Source: Planctomycetota bacterium
Lineage (GTDB): Bacteria > Planctomycetota > B15-G4
NCBI GenBank assembly: GCA_003644265.1
Contig: QNBX01000003.1
Span: forward strand, 1-64,000
Reading direction: 5' to 3'
DNA: 64,000 bases
In this document: positions 17,522-25,610 of the stretch, one piece after another
How the letters are laid out: each line of letters opens with the position of its first letter
Numbering within the stretch: position 1 is the stretch's first letter
Notes under the pieces: generated by a model
Database searches by the model: none
What the model saw: only the letters and a program-made list of their open reading frames with translations
What the model was told of the DNA's origin: nothing
Program-made: the position numbers and the translations under genes

Positions 17522-18808
17522 ATGGCCGCCAAGCCCAGCTCCAGCCGTCCCACCCGCGGTTCCGGCAGCCCCAGCAGCGGCGCCGGTCGCCCTCGCCGGG
17601 GCCCCGCCAGCCGGGGCGGGCCCCAGGGATCGGCCATCATCGGTCAATCGGGCGGCCCCACGGCGGTCATCAACCAGTCGCTGGTGGGCCTGATCGAGGC
17701 GGCGCGGGACTGCCCGTCCATCGATCGCGTCTGGGGGGCCCGCCACGGCGTGGTGGGCATCCTGGCCGACGACCTGGTCCGGCTCGACAACCAGAGCCAG
17801 CGCACGCTCGAGCGGGTGGCCCTCACCCCGGCGGCCGCCCTGGGCTCGGTGCGCATGAAGCCCACGCGCGAGCAGTGCCTCGCCATGTTCGAGACCTTCC
17901 GCAAGCGCGACGTGCGCTACCTGTTCTACATCGGAGGCAACGACTCGGCCGAGACCGCCCACATCGTGCTGGAGTGCGCGCGCGCGGAGCGCTATCCGAT
18001 CCGCGTGTTCCACGTGCCCAAGACCATCGACAACGACCTCAAGGTCACTGATCACTGCCCCGGCTTTGGCAGCGCCGCCAAGTTCGTGGCCCAGGCGTTC
18101 ATGGGCGACAACCTGGACAACCGCTCGCTGAAGGGCGTCAAGATCAACGTGGTCATGGGACGCCACGCGGGGTTCCTCACCGCGGCGTCCGTGCTCGGCC
18201 GGCGCGCCGACGATGACGGGCCGCACCTGGTCTATGTGCCCGAGGTGTCCTTCAACCCGCGCCGCTTCGTGGCCGACGTCAAGCGCGTCATCGAGCGCCT
18301 GGGCCGCTGCGTCGTGGCCGTCAGCGAGGGCGTGCACGACGCCAGGGGCGTGACCCTGGCGCAGAAGCTGGCGACCGACGCCGAGCGCGACAGCCACGGC
18401 AACGTGCAGCTGTCCGGCTCCGGAGTGCTGGGCGATCACCTGGCGGGGCTGGTGCGCGCAGCCCTGCCCGGCATGCGCGTGCGCGCCGATACGTTCGGCT
18501 ACCTGCAGCGCTCATTCGCGGGCTGCTGGTCCGAGACCGACGCGGCGGAGGCCCGCGCCGTAGGCCGCGACGCGGTGGGCTTCGCCATGAAGTCCAAGGG
18601 CGGCACGGTGGTGCTCAAGCGGCGGCCGGGCAAGCGCTACGGTTGCAGCACCGCGCTGGCGCCGCTCAGCAAAGTGGCCCGGCACACCAAGGACATGAAC
18701 CCGCGCTTCATCACGGCGGCCGGCAACGACATCACCCAGGCCTTCGTCGATTACGCCGCGCCGTTGGCGGGGCCGCTGCACCCGCTCGGCCGCCTGCGCG
18801 GCATGTAA
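17522..18808 (+). CDS. 6-phosphofructokinase, probably diphosphate-dependent
   Basis: Phosphorylates fructose 6-phosphate in glycolysis. From the ATG at 17522 (AAGGA 8 bases upstream) the protein has 428 residues, with a Ser/Arg/Gly-rich N-terminal tail of about 36 residues before SAIIGQSGGPTAVINQS. The motif PKTIDND (166-172) has Lys where ATP enzymes have Gly, the mark of pyrophosphate-dependent forms. The donor-site motif reads GGNDS (138-142), differing from both ATP-type GGDGS and usual PPi-type GGDDS. The donor should therefore be treated as PPi-likely, not certain. Confidence 0.88.
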   Translation: MAAKPSSSRPTRGSGSPSSGAGRPRRGPASRGGPQGSAIIGQSGGPTAVINQSLVGLIEAARDCPSIDRVWGARHGVVGILADDLVRLDNQSQRTLERVALTPAAALGSVRMKPTREQCLAMFETFRKRDVRYLFYIGGNDSAETAHIVLECARAERYPIRVFHVPKTIDNDLKVTDHCPGFGSAAKFVAQAFMGDNLDNRSLKGVKINVVMGRHAGFLTAASVLGRRADDDGPHLVYVPEVSFNPRRFVADVKRVIERLGRCVVAVSEGVHDARGVTLAQKLATDAERDSHGNVQLSGSGVLGDHLAGLVRAALPGMRVRADTFGYLQRSFAGCWSETDAAEARAVGRDAVGFAMKSKGGTVVLKRRPGKRYGCSTALAPLSKVARHTKDMNPRFITAAGNDITQAFVDYAAPLAGPLHPLGRLRGM

Positions 18809-18841
18809 CGGCGAGCGCCGCGGCGGCGCGCCCTGCTGGCG

Positions 18842-19264
18842 TCAGCGCAGGGTGTTGGCCGTGAACACCTGCGGGTTGAGCGGATAGCGCGCCGAGCGAC
18901 CCGAGGCCGCCATGATGGTGGCCGCCAGCGTGGCCACGACGTGCAGCACGACCACCAACAGCACAAGCGGCACGCCGATCAACAGCGGCACCAGCAGCAG
19001 GCTGCCCAGGTAGAGCGCCGCGCAGATCAGCTGGAAGTTGATGGCCAGGAGGCCCTGCCGCTGCTCGAAGGCGCTCTCGTCACGGCGCACCAGCCACAGC
19101 ACCAAGGGCGCGACGATGCCGGCGCCAGGAACGGGCGCCAGGTAGCTCGCCAGCCCGGCCACATGCATCAGCGCGGACCAGCTGCGGGCCTCGGTCGATG
19201 GCTGCTCAGCGCTCGATGGCTGCGGAGCATCGGAGGCCTGCGGCGGCGAATGCCAGCTGAACAT
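18842..19264 (-). CDS. DUF4870 family membrane protein
   Basis: A 140-residue protein of the DUF4870 (Tic20-like) type. The ATG at 19264 is chosen because GGAG lies about 7 bases upstream; the longer frame has no homology. A polar N-terminal third (Ser/Pro/Gln-rich) is followed by hydrophobic helices: MHVAGLASYLAPVPGAGIVAP, then the family segment ESAFEQRQGLLAINFQL, then a long hydrophobic stretch. Function of the family is unknown. It converges with the PFK gene and lies downstream of the CBS gene on the same strand. Confidence 0.8.
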   Translation of the reverse strand: MFSWHSPPQASDAPQPSSAEQPSTEARSWSALMHVAGLASYLAPVPGAGIVAPLVLWLVRRDESAFEQRQGLLAINFQLICAALYLGSLLLVPLLIGVPLVLLVVVLHVVATLAATIMAASGRSARYPLNPQVFTANTLR

Positions 19265-19335
19265 GAAGAACTCCGATGGGGTGCTGAGACCCCCCTTGGT
19301 GGGAGAGCCGCCCAGCGCCTTGCAGGCCCGCCGCT

Positions 19336-20175
19336 TCAGGCCACGCTGGCGTAGTGCTCCAGGATGTCGGTGCGCGTCACGATACCCAGCAACATGTCGT
19401 CCAGACTGACGGGCAGGGCCGAGACGCGGTGTCCCAGCATGAGCGGCACGCACTCGCTGAGCATGTCGGTGGGCTCAATGGTGATCACGTCCTTGGACAT
19501 GATGTCGCCTACGGTGGTGGCCTCCACAAAGACGCTGCCTGCTTGCTGCGCCGAGGCGTCCGCCACCAGGGCTCGGCCCACGGCCAGACGCACGTCCCGA
19601 TCGGAGACGATGCCAACCAGGTCCTCGCCCCGCAGCACGGGCACGTGGCGGATGCGCCAGTCGTGGCATTGGGTCACGGCCTCGTCCAGGCCGTCCTCCG
19701 GCGTGAGCGTCACCACCAGCGAGTGCATGACCTCCTCGACCGTGGCGTCGAGGCGGTCGGACACGGCCGGATCGCGGCACAGATCGCGGAAAGCCGATAC
19801 CAGGTTGGTCTCGGTCACGATGCCCGTGAGGCGCCCCCCGCTCAGCACCGGCAGGGCCCCCACGCGCTGCTCGATCATGCGCGCGGCGGCCAGGGGGCCG
19901 CGCTCGGCCGTCTCCACGCAGAGCACCGGGGCGCGCATGAGGTCGCGCACCAGATGGGGCAGGTTCTCGTCGTCCCCCAGGCCCAGCTTGTCGAGCGACA
20001 TGCCGCCCGTGCCAAGCTTGACGTCGCGGTCGGACAGGATGCCCACCAGTTCGCCCCCCCGCTCCACCGGCAGATGCCTGAAGCCGTGCTTCTCCATGAG
20101 CAGAATCGCCTCCTCCAGCGGTGCATCGGGAGAGACGGTGACGGGGTTCCTGGTCATGAACCGGGAGACCTGCAT
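19336..20175 (-). CDS. Protein with four CBS domains
   Basis: A 279-residue cytosolic protein made almost wholly of four CBS motifs (two Bateman modules), which bind adenine nucleotides and sense energy or metabolite state. The repeats begin at VSRFMTRNPVTVSPDAPLEE, RDLMRAPVLCVETAERG, EEVMHSLVVTLTPEDGLDE and GDIMSKDVITIEPTDMLSE, each ending in a GI-(L/V)-(S/T)-(D/E)-R/T-like strand. The ATG at 20175 has GGAGG 9 bases upstream; the longer frame to 20676 is not supported. No catalytic domain is attached, so it is probably a regulator of a partner not identified here. Confidence 0.9.
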   Translation of the reverse strand: MQVSRFMTRNPVTVSPDAPLEEAILLMEKHGFRHLPVERGGELVGILSDRDVKLGTGGMSLDKLGLGDDENLPHLVRDLMRAPVLCVETAERGPLAAARMIEQRVGALPVLSGGRLTGIVTETNLVSAFRDLCRDPAVSDRLDATVEEVMHSLVVTLTPEDGLDEAVTQCHDWRIRHVPVLRGEDLVGIVSDRDVRLAVGRALVADASAQQAGSVFVEATTVGDIMSKDVITIEPTDMLSECVPLMLGHRVSALPVSLDDMLLGIVTRTDILEHYASVA

Positions 20176-20335
20176 GGTGAGGTGCCTCCTGTGTACGAGA
20201 GGCCGCCCCTGAGGCGGCCACCCCATGGTACCCACCCGGCGCTTCTGGGGGCAGGTCGGCGTTGACGCGCCCGAGCCGCGGACCCTACTCTCCTCCGTTC
20301 GGTCCACGTCACACCCAGAACACCGGAGCAACCCG

Positions 20336-21286
20336 ATGCACCCGTTACTTCGCCTTCTCCTCTGCACCGCCCTCGCCCTGACGGCGCTTGCATCCGGCAT
20401 CGCGGCCCAGGACCTGGACGCCGCGGGCGCGCTAGGCAGTGACGTCACGCTCAAGCTCACCAACGGCGACACGATCTCAGGCCGACTGATCTCCAACCAG
20501 GGCCTGGACATCGTGATCGAGCACGACCTGCTGGGCCGCATCGTCATCCCGCGCACCACCATCGTGCTGCAGGGACGCGAGCCCGAGCCCGAGGAGGAAG
20601 TGGTCGAACTCGTCTCGCCCTGGTCCGGCAGCTTCGATGTCCGTCTGAGCGGCTCCTCAGGCAACACCAGGGACAAGGACTACGGCGGTGAGCTGAACGT
20701 ACGACACGAGACCGAGTCGGACATCGACACCGTTCTGATCACCTACACGAAGGAGACAGCCTCGCGCAAGCCGGGCAAGAACACCACGAAGAACGAGTCA
20801 TTCAGCCGCTACCGGCACGAGTGGAAGATCGCGGAGTCACGCTGGCGGCCCTTTGCACAGACGGGCGTTGAGACCGACCAGTTCAAGAACTGGGACTACC
20901 GGGTCGAGGCTGCGGGTGGCTGGGGTTACCTCTTGGTGGATGAGGACAGCGAGCGCTTGCTGGGCCGGTTCGGTGGTGGCGCCAACAAGAGGATCGGCGC
21001 GACAGATGACAATGAGGACGTGAACTACGAGGCGCTCCTCGGCCTGGACTACTCCATCGACTTCTCGGCCAGCAAGCACTTCTTCGTCGAGGCGACGTAC
21101 TTCCCCAGCGTCAGCAACAGCGGCGATTACCGCACGTTCAGCAAGGGCGAGTTGCGCTTCGATCTGGCTGACGACTCGAGCTGGTACTTCAAGGTGGGCG
21201 CCGACCACAAGTACGACAACACGCCAGACCCCGGCGACGACCAGAACGACTTCAACTACTACGCCGGCGTGGGCTCTCGCTTCTGA
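20336..21286 (+). CDS. DUF481 outer-membrane protein (first of a tandem pair)
   Basis: A 316-residue protein with a signal peptide (LLRLLLCTALALTALASGIAAQ), a small beta-rich N-domain (LTNGDTISGRLISNQG, IVIPRTTIVLQGRE) and a DUF481 beta-barrel from about residue 95. It ends in aromatic Phe (GVGSRF), the usual outer-membrane insertion signal. Salt-induced YdiY-like proteins belong to the family, but the transported or bound substrate is unknown. It is a close relative of the next gene, only 4 bases downstream. The ATG at 20336 is the first codon before the signal sequence. Confidence 0.88.
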   Translation: MHPLLRLLLCTALALTALASGIAAQDLDAAGALGSDVTLKLTNGDTISGRLISNQGLDIVIEHDLLGRIVIPRTTIVLQGREPEPEEEVVELVSPWSGSFDVRLSGSSGNTRDKDYGGELNVRHETESDIDTVLITYTKETASRKPGKNTTKNESFSRYRHEWKIAESRWRPFAQTGVETDQFKNWDYRVEAAGGWGYLLVDEDSERLLGRFGGGANKRIGATDDNEDVNYEALLGLDYSIDFSASKHFFVEATYFPSVSNSGDYRTFSKGELRFDLADDSSWYFKVGADHKYDNTPDPGDDQNDFNYYAGVGSRF

Positions 21287-21289
21287 CCT

Positions 21290-22345
21290 GTGCCTGCTCC
21301 CAGTGCCTGCGCCCGGAGGCTTGGCGTCGTGGCAGCACACCGTGCTGCACTCGACGTGACCCCCGCTGACCGCGTCTCATCGCGCCGCAGCCCCGGCTGC
21401 TCGCTGCATCCGCCGGGCGCCTGCCTGATCGTGCTGCTGCTGATCTCGGCGCTGGGCGCCCGGGCAATCGGCCAGACCGTCCCGCGCGAGTTCAGCCGGG
21501 GCGAACAGGTCGTTGTGACCCTGCCCAACGGCGACGTGCTGCAGGGCGTGGTGCGCTCGGACAACGGCCTGGAATTGGTCCTGCAGCACGACCTGCTGGG
21601 GCTGTTGGTGCTGCCCTTGGCCTCGATCGAGATCACGCGGGACGACCCGCTCACGATGCCCCGCGATGAATCGGTCACGTGGTCGGGGAACTTGGCGATG
21701 ACGGCCGATGGCTCGCTGGGCAATACGGAGGACGCCAGGTTCTACACTCGCGCCGACATCGTGCGCCGAGCCCAGGACACGCGCGACACGTTCAGCGTCG
21801 ATTACGCGCGCGAGAAGGAGTCCAACGACACGGGCAAGCGCGAGACCTCCAAGGACCAGCTCATGCTCCAGTGGCAGCGGGAGTTGATCACGCAGGGCTC
21901 TCCCTGGCTACCGACCCTGATCGTAAGCGAAGAGATCGACAAGCAGAAGAACTACGACCACCGCGGCTCGGCGCGGGCTGGCCTGGGCTACGCACTGATC
22001 GACACCGAGACCGAGCGCCTGGTCCCGCGTTTCGGCGCCGGCCTCAGCAAGAAGTTCGGCGCCGAGGAGGAGGACGACATCCTGTACGAGGGCTTCGCCG
22101 GGGTCGATTACCAACTCGACATGACCTCGCATAGCCACTTCACGATCACCTCGTACTTCATTCCCGCGATCAGTGAGAGCCGCCAGTACCGCACCTTGAG
22201 CAGGGGTGAGCTGCGCTACGACCTGGACGACGAGTCGCGCTGGTACCTGCTGTTGGCCTTCGACCACGAGTACGACAACACGCCGGACACGGGCGATGAC
22301 CGCAACGACTTCGACTACTGGGCGGGCCTCGGCCTGCGCTTCTGA
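21290..22345 (+). CDS. DUF481 outer-membrane protein (second of a tandem pair)
   Basis: Paralogue of the preceding gene: the same small N-domain (LPNGDVLQGVVRSDNG, LLGLLVLPLASIEI), the same barrel motifs and the same ending (GLGLRF). Tandem duplication followed by divergence is evident. The start is uncertain. The GTG at 21290 lies just after the upstream stop and gives 351 residues, but the hydrophobic signal (CLIVLLLISALGARA) then begins only at residue 45. A GTG at 21329 shortens the leader. An internal start closer to the signal is possible. Confidence 0.86.
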   Translation: MPAPSACARRLGVVAAHRAALDVTPADRVSSRRSPGCSLHPPGACLIVLLLISALGARAIGQTVPREFSRGEQVVVTLPNGDVLQGVVRSDNGLELVLQHDLLGLLVLPLASIEITRDDPLTMPRDESVTWSGNLAMTADGSLGNTEDARFYTRADIVRRAQDTRDTFSVDYAREKESNDTGKRETSKDQLMLQWQRELITQGSPWLPTLIVSEEIDKQKNYDHRGSARAGLGYALIDTETERLVPRFGAGLSKKFGAEEEDDILYEGFAGVDYQLDMTSHSHFTITSYFIPAISESRQYRTLSRGELRYDLDDESRWYLLLAFDHEYDNTPDTGDDRNDFDYWAGLGLRF

Positions 22346-22378
22346 CGGGGCGGGCGGACACCACGCCGGACCCGGCGC

Positions 22379-23164
22379 CTACTCCCCGCGGAAGACGGGC
22401 GGCCGCTTCTCGCGGAACGCCGCCAGGGCCTCGAGGCGGTCAGCGCTAGGCAGCACGCGCTCCAGATACAGCTCGCGCTCCGCCACCAGGCCATCCTCCA
22501 GTGACGCCCCCGAGGCGGCCACGTCCAGCGCCGCCTTGGCGGCGGCCACCGCCAGCGGGCCGTTGGCGGCGATGGCGCCGGCCAACTGCTGAGCGGCGGT
22601 GCGCAGGCCCTCGCGCGGCGCCACCCTGTCCACCAGGCCCATGGCCAGGGCGTCGTCCGCGGCCACACGCCTGGCACTCAGGATCAGGTCCTTGGCGCGC
22701 GACAGCCCCACCACCCGAGGCAGCCGCTGCGTGCCGCCCGCGCCCGGGATGATGGCCAGCGAGGTCTCGGTCAGACCCAGCTTCACGTCCGCGGCCGCCA
22801 CGCGCAGATCGCACGCCAGGGCCAGCTCCAGCCCGCCGCCGTAGGCCACCCCGTTGAGCACCGCGATGGTCGGCTGGGGCAGGGCAGCCACAGCGCTGAA
22901 CGTGTCGCCGATTCGCGCCACGAAGTCCCGCGTCTGCTGCTCGCTGAAGCCCTTGCGCTCCTTGAGGTCGGCGCCGGCACAGAAGGCCCGCTCACCGCGG
23001 CCGGTGATGAGCACCACGCGCGCCGAGCGATCGACCGAGAGCTGCTGCACCAGCTCGCCCAGCCGGGCCAGGGTCGGGTACGACAGCGCGTTCATCACGT
23101 CGGGCCGGTCGAGCACCAGCCAGGCCAGGGCGCCATCGCGCTCGAGGGTCACGAGATCCGTCAT
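22379..23164 (-). CDS. Enoyl-CoA hydratase/isomerase family protein, methylglutaconyl-CoA hydratase-like
   Basis: A 261-residue crotonase-fold enzyme that adds water to, or isomerises, an enoyl-CoA. The oxyanion-hole segments AFCAGADLKE and GVAYGGGLELALACD carry one catalytic Glu (in GLELA), and the second Glu lies in LTETSLAIIPGAGGTQRLPR. That last segment and AKDLILSARRV closely resemble AUH, the 3-methylglutaconyl-CoA hydratase of leucine breakdown, so this role is suggested but not proven. The ATG at 23164 is chosen by homology (MTDLVTLERDG); the longer frame to 23554 is an artefact. It diverges from the membrane protein gene. Confidence 0.88.
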   Translation of the reverse strand: MTDLVTLERDGALAWLVLDRPDVMNALSYPTLARLGELVQQLSVDRSARVVLITGRGERAFCAGADLKERKGFSEQQTRDFVARIGDTFSAVAALPQPTIAVLNGVAYGGGLELALACDLRVAAADVKLGLTETSLAIIPGAGGTQRLPRVVGLSRAKDLILSARRVAADDALAMGLVDRVAPREGLRTAAQQLAGAIAANGPLAVAAAKAALDVAASGASLEDGLVAERELYLERVLPSADRLEALAAFREKRPPVFRGE

Positions 23165-23297
23165 GTTCCGGGGCTCCGCACGGTGGGCGTGGGAGCGTAC
23201 CAGGAGCGCCAGGCGCCCACGCGAGCCCACCGGGGTGGTGCAAGCGCAGGTAACGAACGCACGCGCTGCCACGTTGATCGCACCGGATGGCGGGTCC

Positions 23298-24005
23298 ATG
23301 CTGACGTCGGCGCTGTCGCCACATCCCCGCCCGCCGCCGGAGGCCTTGGTGGAGTCCCTGCTCGACGCCGGAACCCTCGTGCGCTGGCTGCACCTCGTGT
23401 CAGCCGCCGCCTTCGTGGGCCTCGCCGCTGCGCTGGACTGGGTCCTGGGGCCGGCGCTGCTAGGCCCCCGCGGCCGCGGGTTGCTGGGCCGCGTGGGCCC
23501 CATGCTCATGCTGGCCCTGCGTTGGACGGGCGCCACGGCCTGGGTCACCGGCATGGTCTACGGCCTGGGCTGGCTGGCCCGGCAGGACCCGGCGGGCCCG
23601 CTGAGCTGGCTCAGCAGCAATCAGCGTGGACAGTGGATCGCCCTGGCCGCAGGGCTGGCCAGCGTGGCGGTGTTCCTGAGCTGGTTCCTGGTGAGCCCGT
23701 GTTGGGAGCAGCTCGCCGCCGCGTCCGCTGCCGACGCACAGGGGGCGAGCCAGCGCGCGGGCCCAGATCCCCGTCGCTGGAGGCAGGGAGCGGCTCTCGG
23801 CGCGCGGCTCACCAGCGCGCTCAGCCTTCCGTTGCTGTTTGCCATGGGCGCCGCGCGCCACCTGGGCGAAACCGGCGCCGACCCGCCGGCCTCATTCGGT
23901 CCCGCGGCGACCCTGGTGGTCGTTGGGGGGCTGGCGGCCGGCTTGGTGCTCGGCTCAGCGGCCAACGCGCTGGCGCGCCGGAGCCTGGACGCCGGGCCGG
24001 GCTGA
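23298..24005 (+). CDS. Multi-pass membrane protein
   Basis: A 235-residue integral membrane protein. About five hydrophobic stretches can be seen, starting VRWLHLVSAAAFVGLAAALDWV and ending LVVVGGLAAGLVLGSA. The first two segments (RWLHLV, then LALRWTGATAWVTGMVYGL) resemble the membrane domain of PuuD-type urate hydroxylases and related heme-type domains, but no cytochrome c motif follows and the match is weak. The ATG at 23298 gives a short polar start. It lies in the divergent region of the enoyl-CoA hydratase gene and converges with the cupredoxin-like gene. Function unknown. Confidence 0.65.
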   Translation: MLTSALSPHPRPPPEALVESLLDAGTLVRWLHLVSAAAFVGLAAALDWVLGPALLGPRGRGLLGRVGPMLMLALRWTGATAWVTGMVYGLGWLARQDPAGPLSWLSSNQRGQWIALAAGLASVAVFLSWFLVSPCWEQLAAASAADAQGASQRAGPDPRRWRQGAALGARLTSALSLPLLFAMGAARHLGETGADPPASFGPAATLVVVGGLAAGLVLGSAANALARRSLDAGPG

Positions 24006-24107
24006 CGCGGGGGCGTAGCAACGAACGCTGCGTTCGCCGGGCACCCTCGCAAGTCGGGCCGCCGGGCTCGCGGGCCCGGAGCGCACGAGCGTCGCGACGG
24101 GTGAGCC

Positions 24108-24950
24108 TCAGAGCGTCAGCGTGACGTCGCCGGTGTCCGTCTGCTCGCCCACGCTGACGTCCACGCTGAGCGCTCGCGTCCCGAGTCGCTCGTGCCAGAC
24201 GCCGAGCTCGTAGCTCCCCGGCGGCAGGCCCTCGAGGGACCAGCGCCCCTCCTCATCGGTGACGCAGAAGAAGGGGTGCTCCACGACCCCGATCCAGCCC
24301 TTCATCCAGGCGTGGATGTCGCACGCCAGCTCGATCATGACCTCCTCGCGCTTGAACTGCAGCTCGCGCTGGAGCACCTCGCCGGGCATGGCCAGGTTTC
24401 GGGCGCGGTTGCGTTTGGGCTTGGTGTGCACGTTGTGCAGCACGCCGTCGCTGTTGAGCACGCGCAGGGTCTGGCCGGTGACCACACCCACCACACGCGG
24501 GCGGTACATGCAGCCGCGTTGGTCCAGCTCCACCACGCCTTTGGGCTCAGGCAGCTCCCAGCCGTCAAGCCCGCTCCGGACCCACACGAAGGCCCCGGCC
24601 AGCGCGCCGTCGCGCACGCGCAGCGACTCGTCAACGTAGCCGCCGGCCTCGCTCGCGGCGCCCACGCAATAGCTGTCACCGGTGATGAGCAGGGGCTCGG
24701 GCGCGGGGGCCGGACTGCCCAGCACGACACGCCCACGCAGCCCGCCGGTGTGCTCCGGGTCGATGGGCTTGTCCGGGTCAGGGACGACCGCGGACATGCC
24801 GCCGCGGCCACTGGCCGCCCCTGCCTCGCCGGGCTGTGCCGCGGGCGCCATCGATCCCGCCTGCTCGCCTCCGCAGCTCGCACACCACAGCGCGCACAGC
24901 AAGGCCCATGCGACGCCGGCGCCGCGCGCCGATGCTATCGTGCTCGCCAT
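24108..24950 (-). CDS. Cupredoxin-like lipoprotein
   Basis: A lipoprotein of 280 residues from the ATG at 24950. The signal AWALLCALWCASC ends in a lipobox cysteine. The central part is like the plastocyanin/methylamine-utilisation protein type: LHNVHTKPKRN followed by IELACDIHAWMKGWIGVVEHPFF, giving likely type-1 copper ligands His, Cys, His and Met. A C-terminal beta domain (LPPGSYELGVWHERLG) resembles carboxypeptidase-regulatory-like folds. It probably works in electron transfer or copper binding outside the cytoplasm. The start codon shares the CCATGG with the divergent AhpD-like gene; upstream in-frame starts at 24959 and 24998 would overlap that gene. Confidence 0.78.
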   Translation of the reverse strand: MASTIASARGAGVAWALLCALWCASCGGEQAGSMAPAAQPGEAGAASGRGGMSAVVPDPDKPIDPEHTGGLRGRVVLGSPAPAPEPLLITGDSYCVGAASEAGGYVDESLRVRDGALAGAFVWVRSGLDGWELPEPKGVVELDQRGCMYRPRVVGVVTGQTLRVLNSDGVLHNVHTKPKRNRARNLAMPGEVLQRELQFKREEVMIELACDIHAWMKGWIGVVEHPFFCVTDEEGRWSLEGLPPGSYELGVWHERLGTRALSVDVSVGEQTDTGDVTLTL

Positions 24951-24951
24951 G
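24948..24951. promoter_or_regulatory. Overlapping divergent start codons
   Basis: The four bases CATG carry the minus-strand start (ATG read from 24950) and the plus-strand start (ATG from 24949) at once, in the palindrome GCCATGGC. Each gene's promoter and ribosome binding site must then lie inside the other's coding region, unless the cupredoxin-like gene starts further upstream. Confidence 0.5.
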
Positions 24952-25542
24952 GCCTTCATCGACACGACTCCTCCCGCCCAGGCCGAGGGCCGGCTCAAAT
25001 CGATCTACGATCAGGCCGTCACCCGCGCAGGCCGAGTCTACAAGATCGTCGAGATCCAGGGCGCCAACCCGCCTGTGCTGGCCGCGTCCATGGGGCTCTA
25101 CCGGGCGGTCATGCTCGGCGACTCGCCGCTCACGCGCATCGAGCGCGAGGCCATCGCCGTCGTGGTGAGTCGCGCCAACGACTGCTACTACTGAGTTGCC
25201 GCGCACCAGGAGGACCTCCGTGCCGAGGTCCACAAACAGCTCAGCAGTGATGACCTGCTCGCCGACGACGGCCAGCGCCGCCGGCGCGCCGACGCCTTCG
25301 CGACCGACATGGCCTCCCAGGGCAGCGACGCGGCGCCCGACGAGCGCCTGCGCGCGCTGCTGCGCTACGCCGAGCGCCTGGCCCTCTCCCCGGGTGACGT
25401 GAGCGCCGACCACGTGCAGCAGCTGCGCGAGGTGGGCTACGACGACCGGGCCATCCACGACGCGGCCCAGACGGTGGCGTACTTCAGCTACATCAACCGC
25501 GTGGCGGACGGCCTGGGCGTCGATCCAGAACCCGGCGCCTGA
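24949..25542 (+). CDS. AhpD-like peroxidase-related protein, predicted selenoprotein with CxxU motif
   Basis: A carboxymuconolactone decarboxylase/AhpD-fold protein of 197 residues if the in-frame TGA at 25192 is read as selenocysteine (residue 82). Before the TGA: the family segments SPLTRIEREAIAVVVSRAND and C79-Y-Y. After it, in the same frame with no gap: VAAHQEDLRAEV, and then YAERLAL, LREVGYDDRAIHDAAQ, FSYINRVADGLGV, all typical of the C-terminal half. AhpD has Cys-x-x-Cys-x3-His; here it is C79-Y-Y-U82-x3-H86, so TGA falls at the second catalytic cysteine. A candidate SECIS hairpin lies at 25212-25231. AhpD-like selenoproteins are known. The alternative is a Cys-to-stop mutation or read error, in which case this is a pseudogene. 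Confidence 0.78.
25212..25231 (+). promoter_or_regulatory. Candidate bacterial SECIS hairpin
   Basis: GGACCTC, loop CGTGCC, GAGGTCC forms a perfect 7-bp stem with a 6-base loop. The loop begins 24 bases after the TGA at 25192-25194, within the distance typical of bacterial SECIS elements, and has G as its second base followed by U, as in known elements. It is wholly inside the coding frame, as bacterial SECIS elements are. SelB binding is inference. Confidence 0.65.
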
Positions 25543-25610
25543 GCGGCGGCCGCTGCGAGCGTTGGCGCCGCAGCAGCTCCGGGCGCAGCGACGCCACCGC
25601 CCCAGCGCGC

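Noticed and set aside
25195..25542. A separate short gene starting at the ATG at 25309
   Set aside because: The sequence continues the AhpD-like family in the same frame from before the TGA. It is the C-terminal half of one protein, either read through as selenocysteine or a broken gene.
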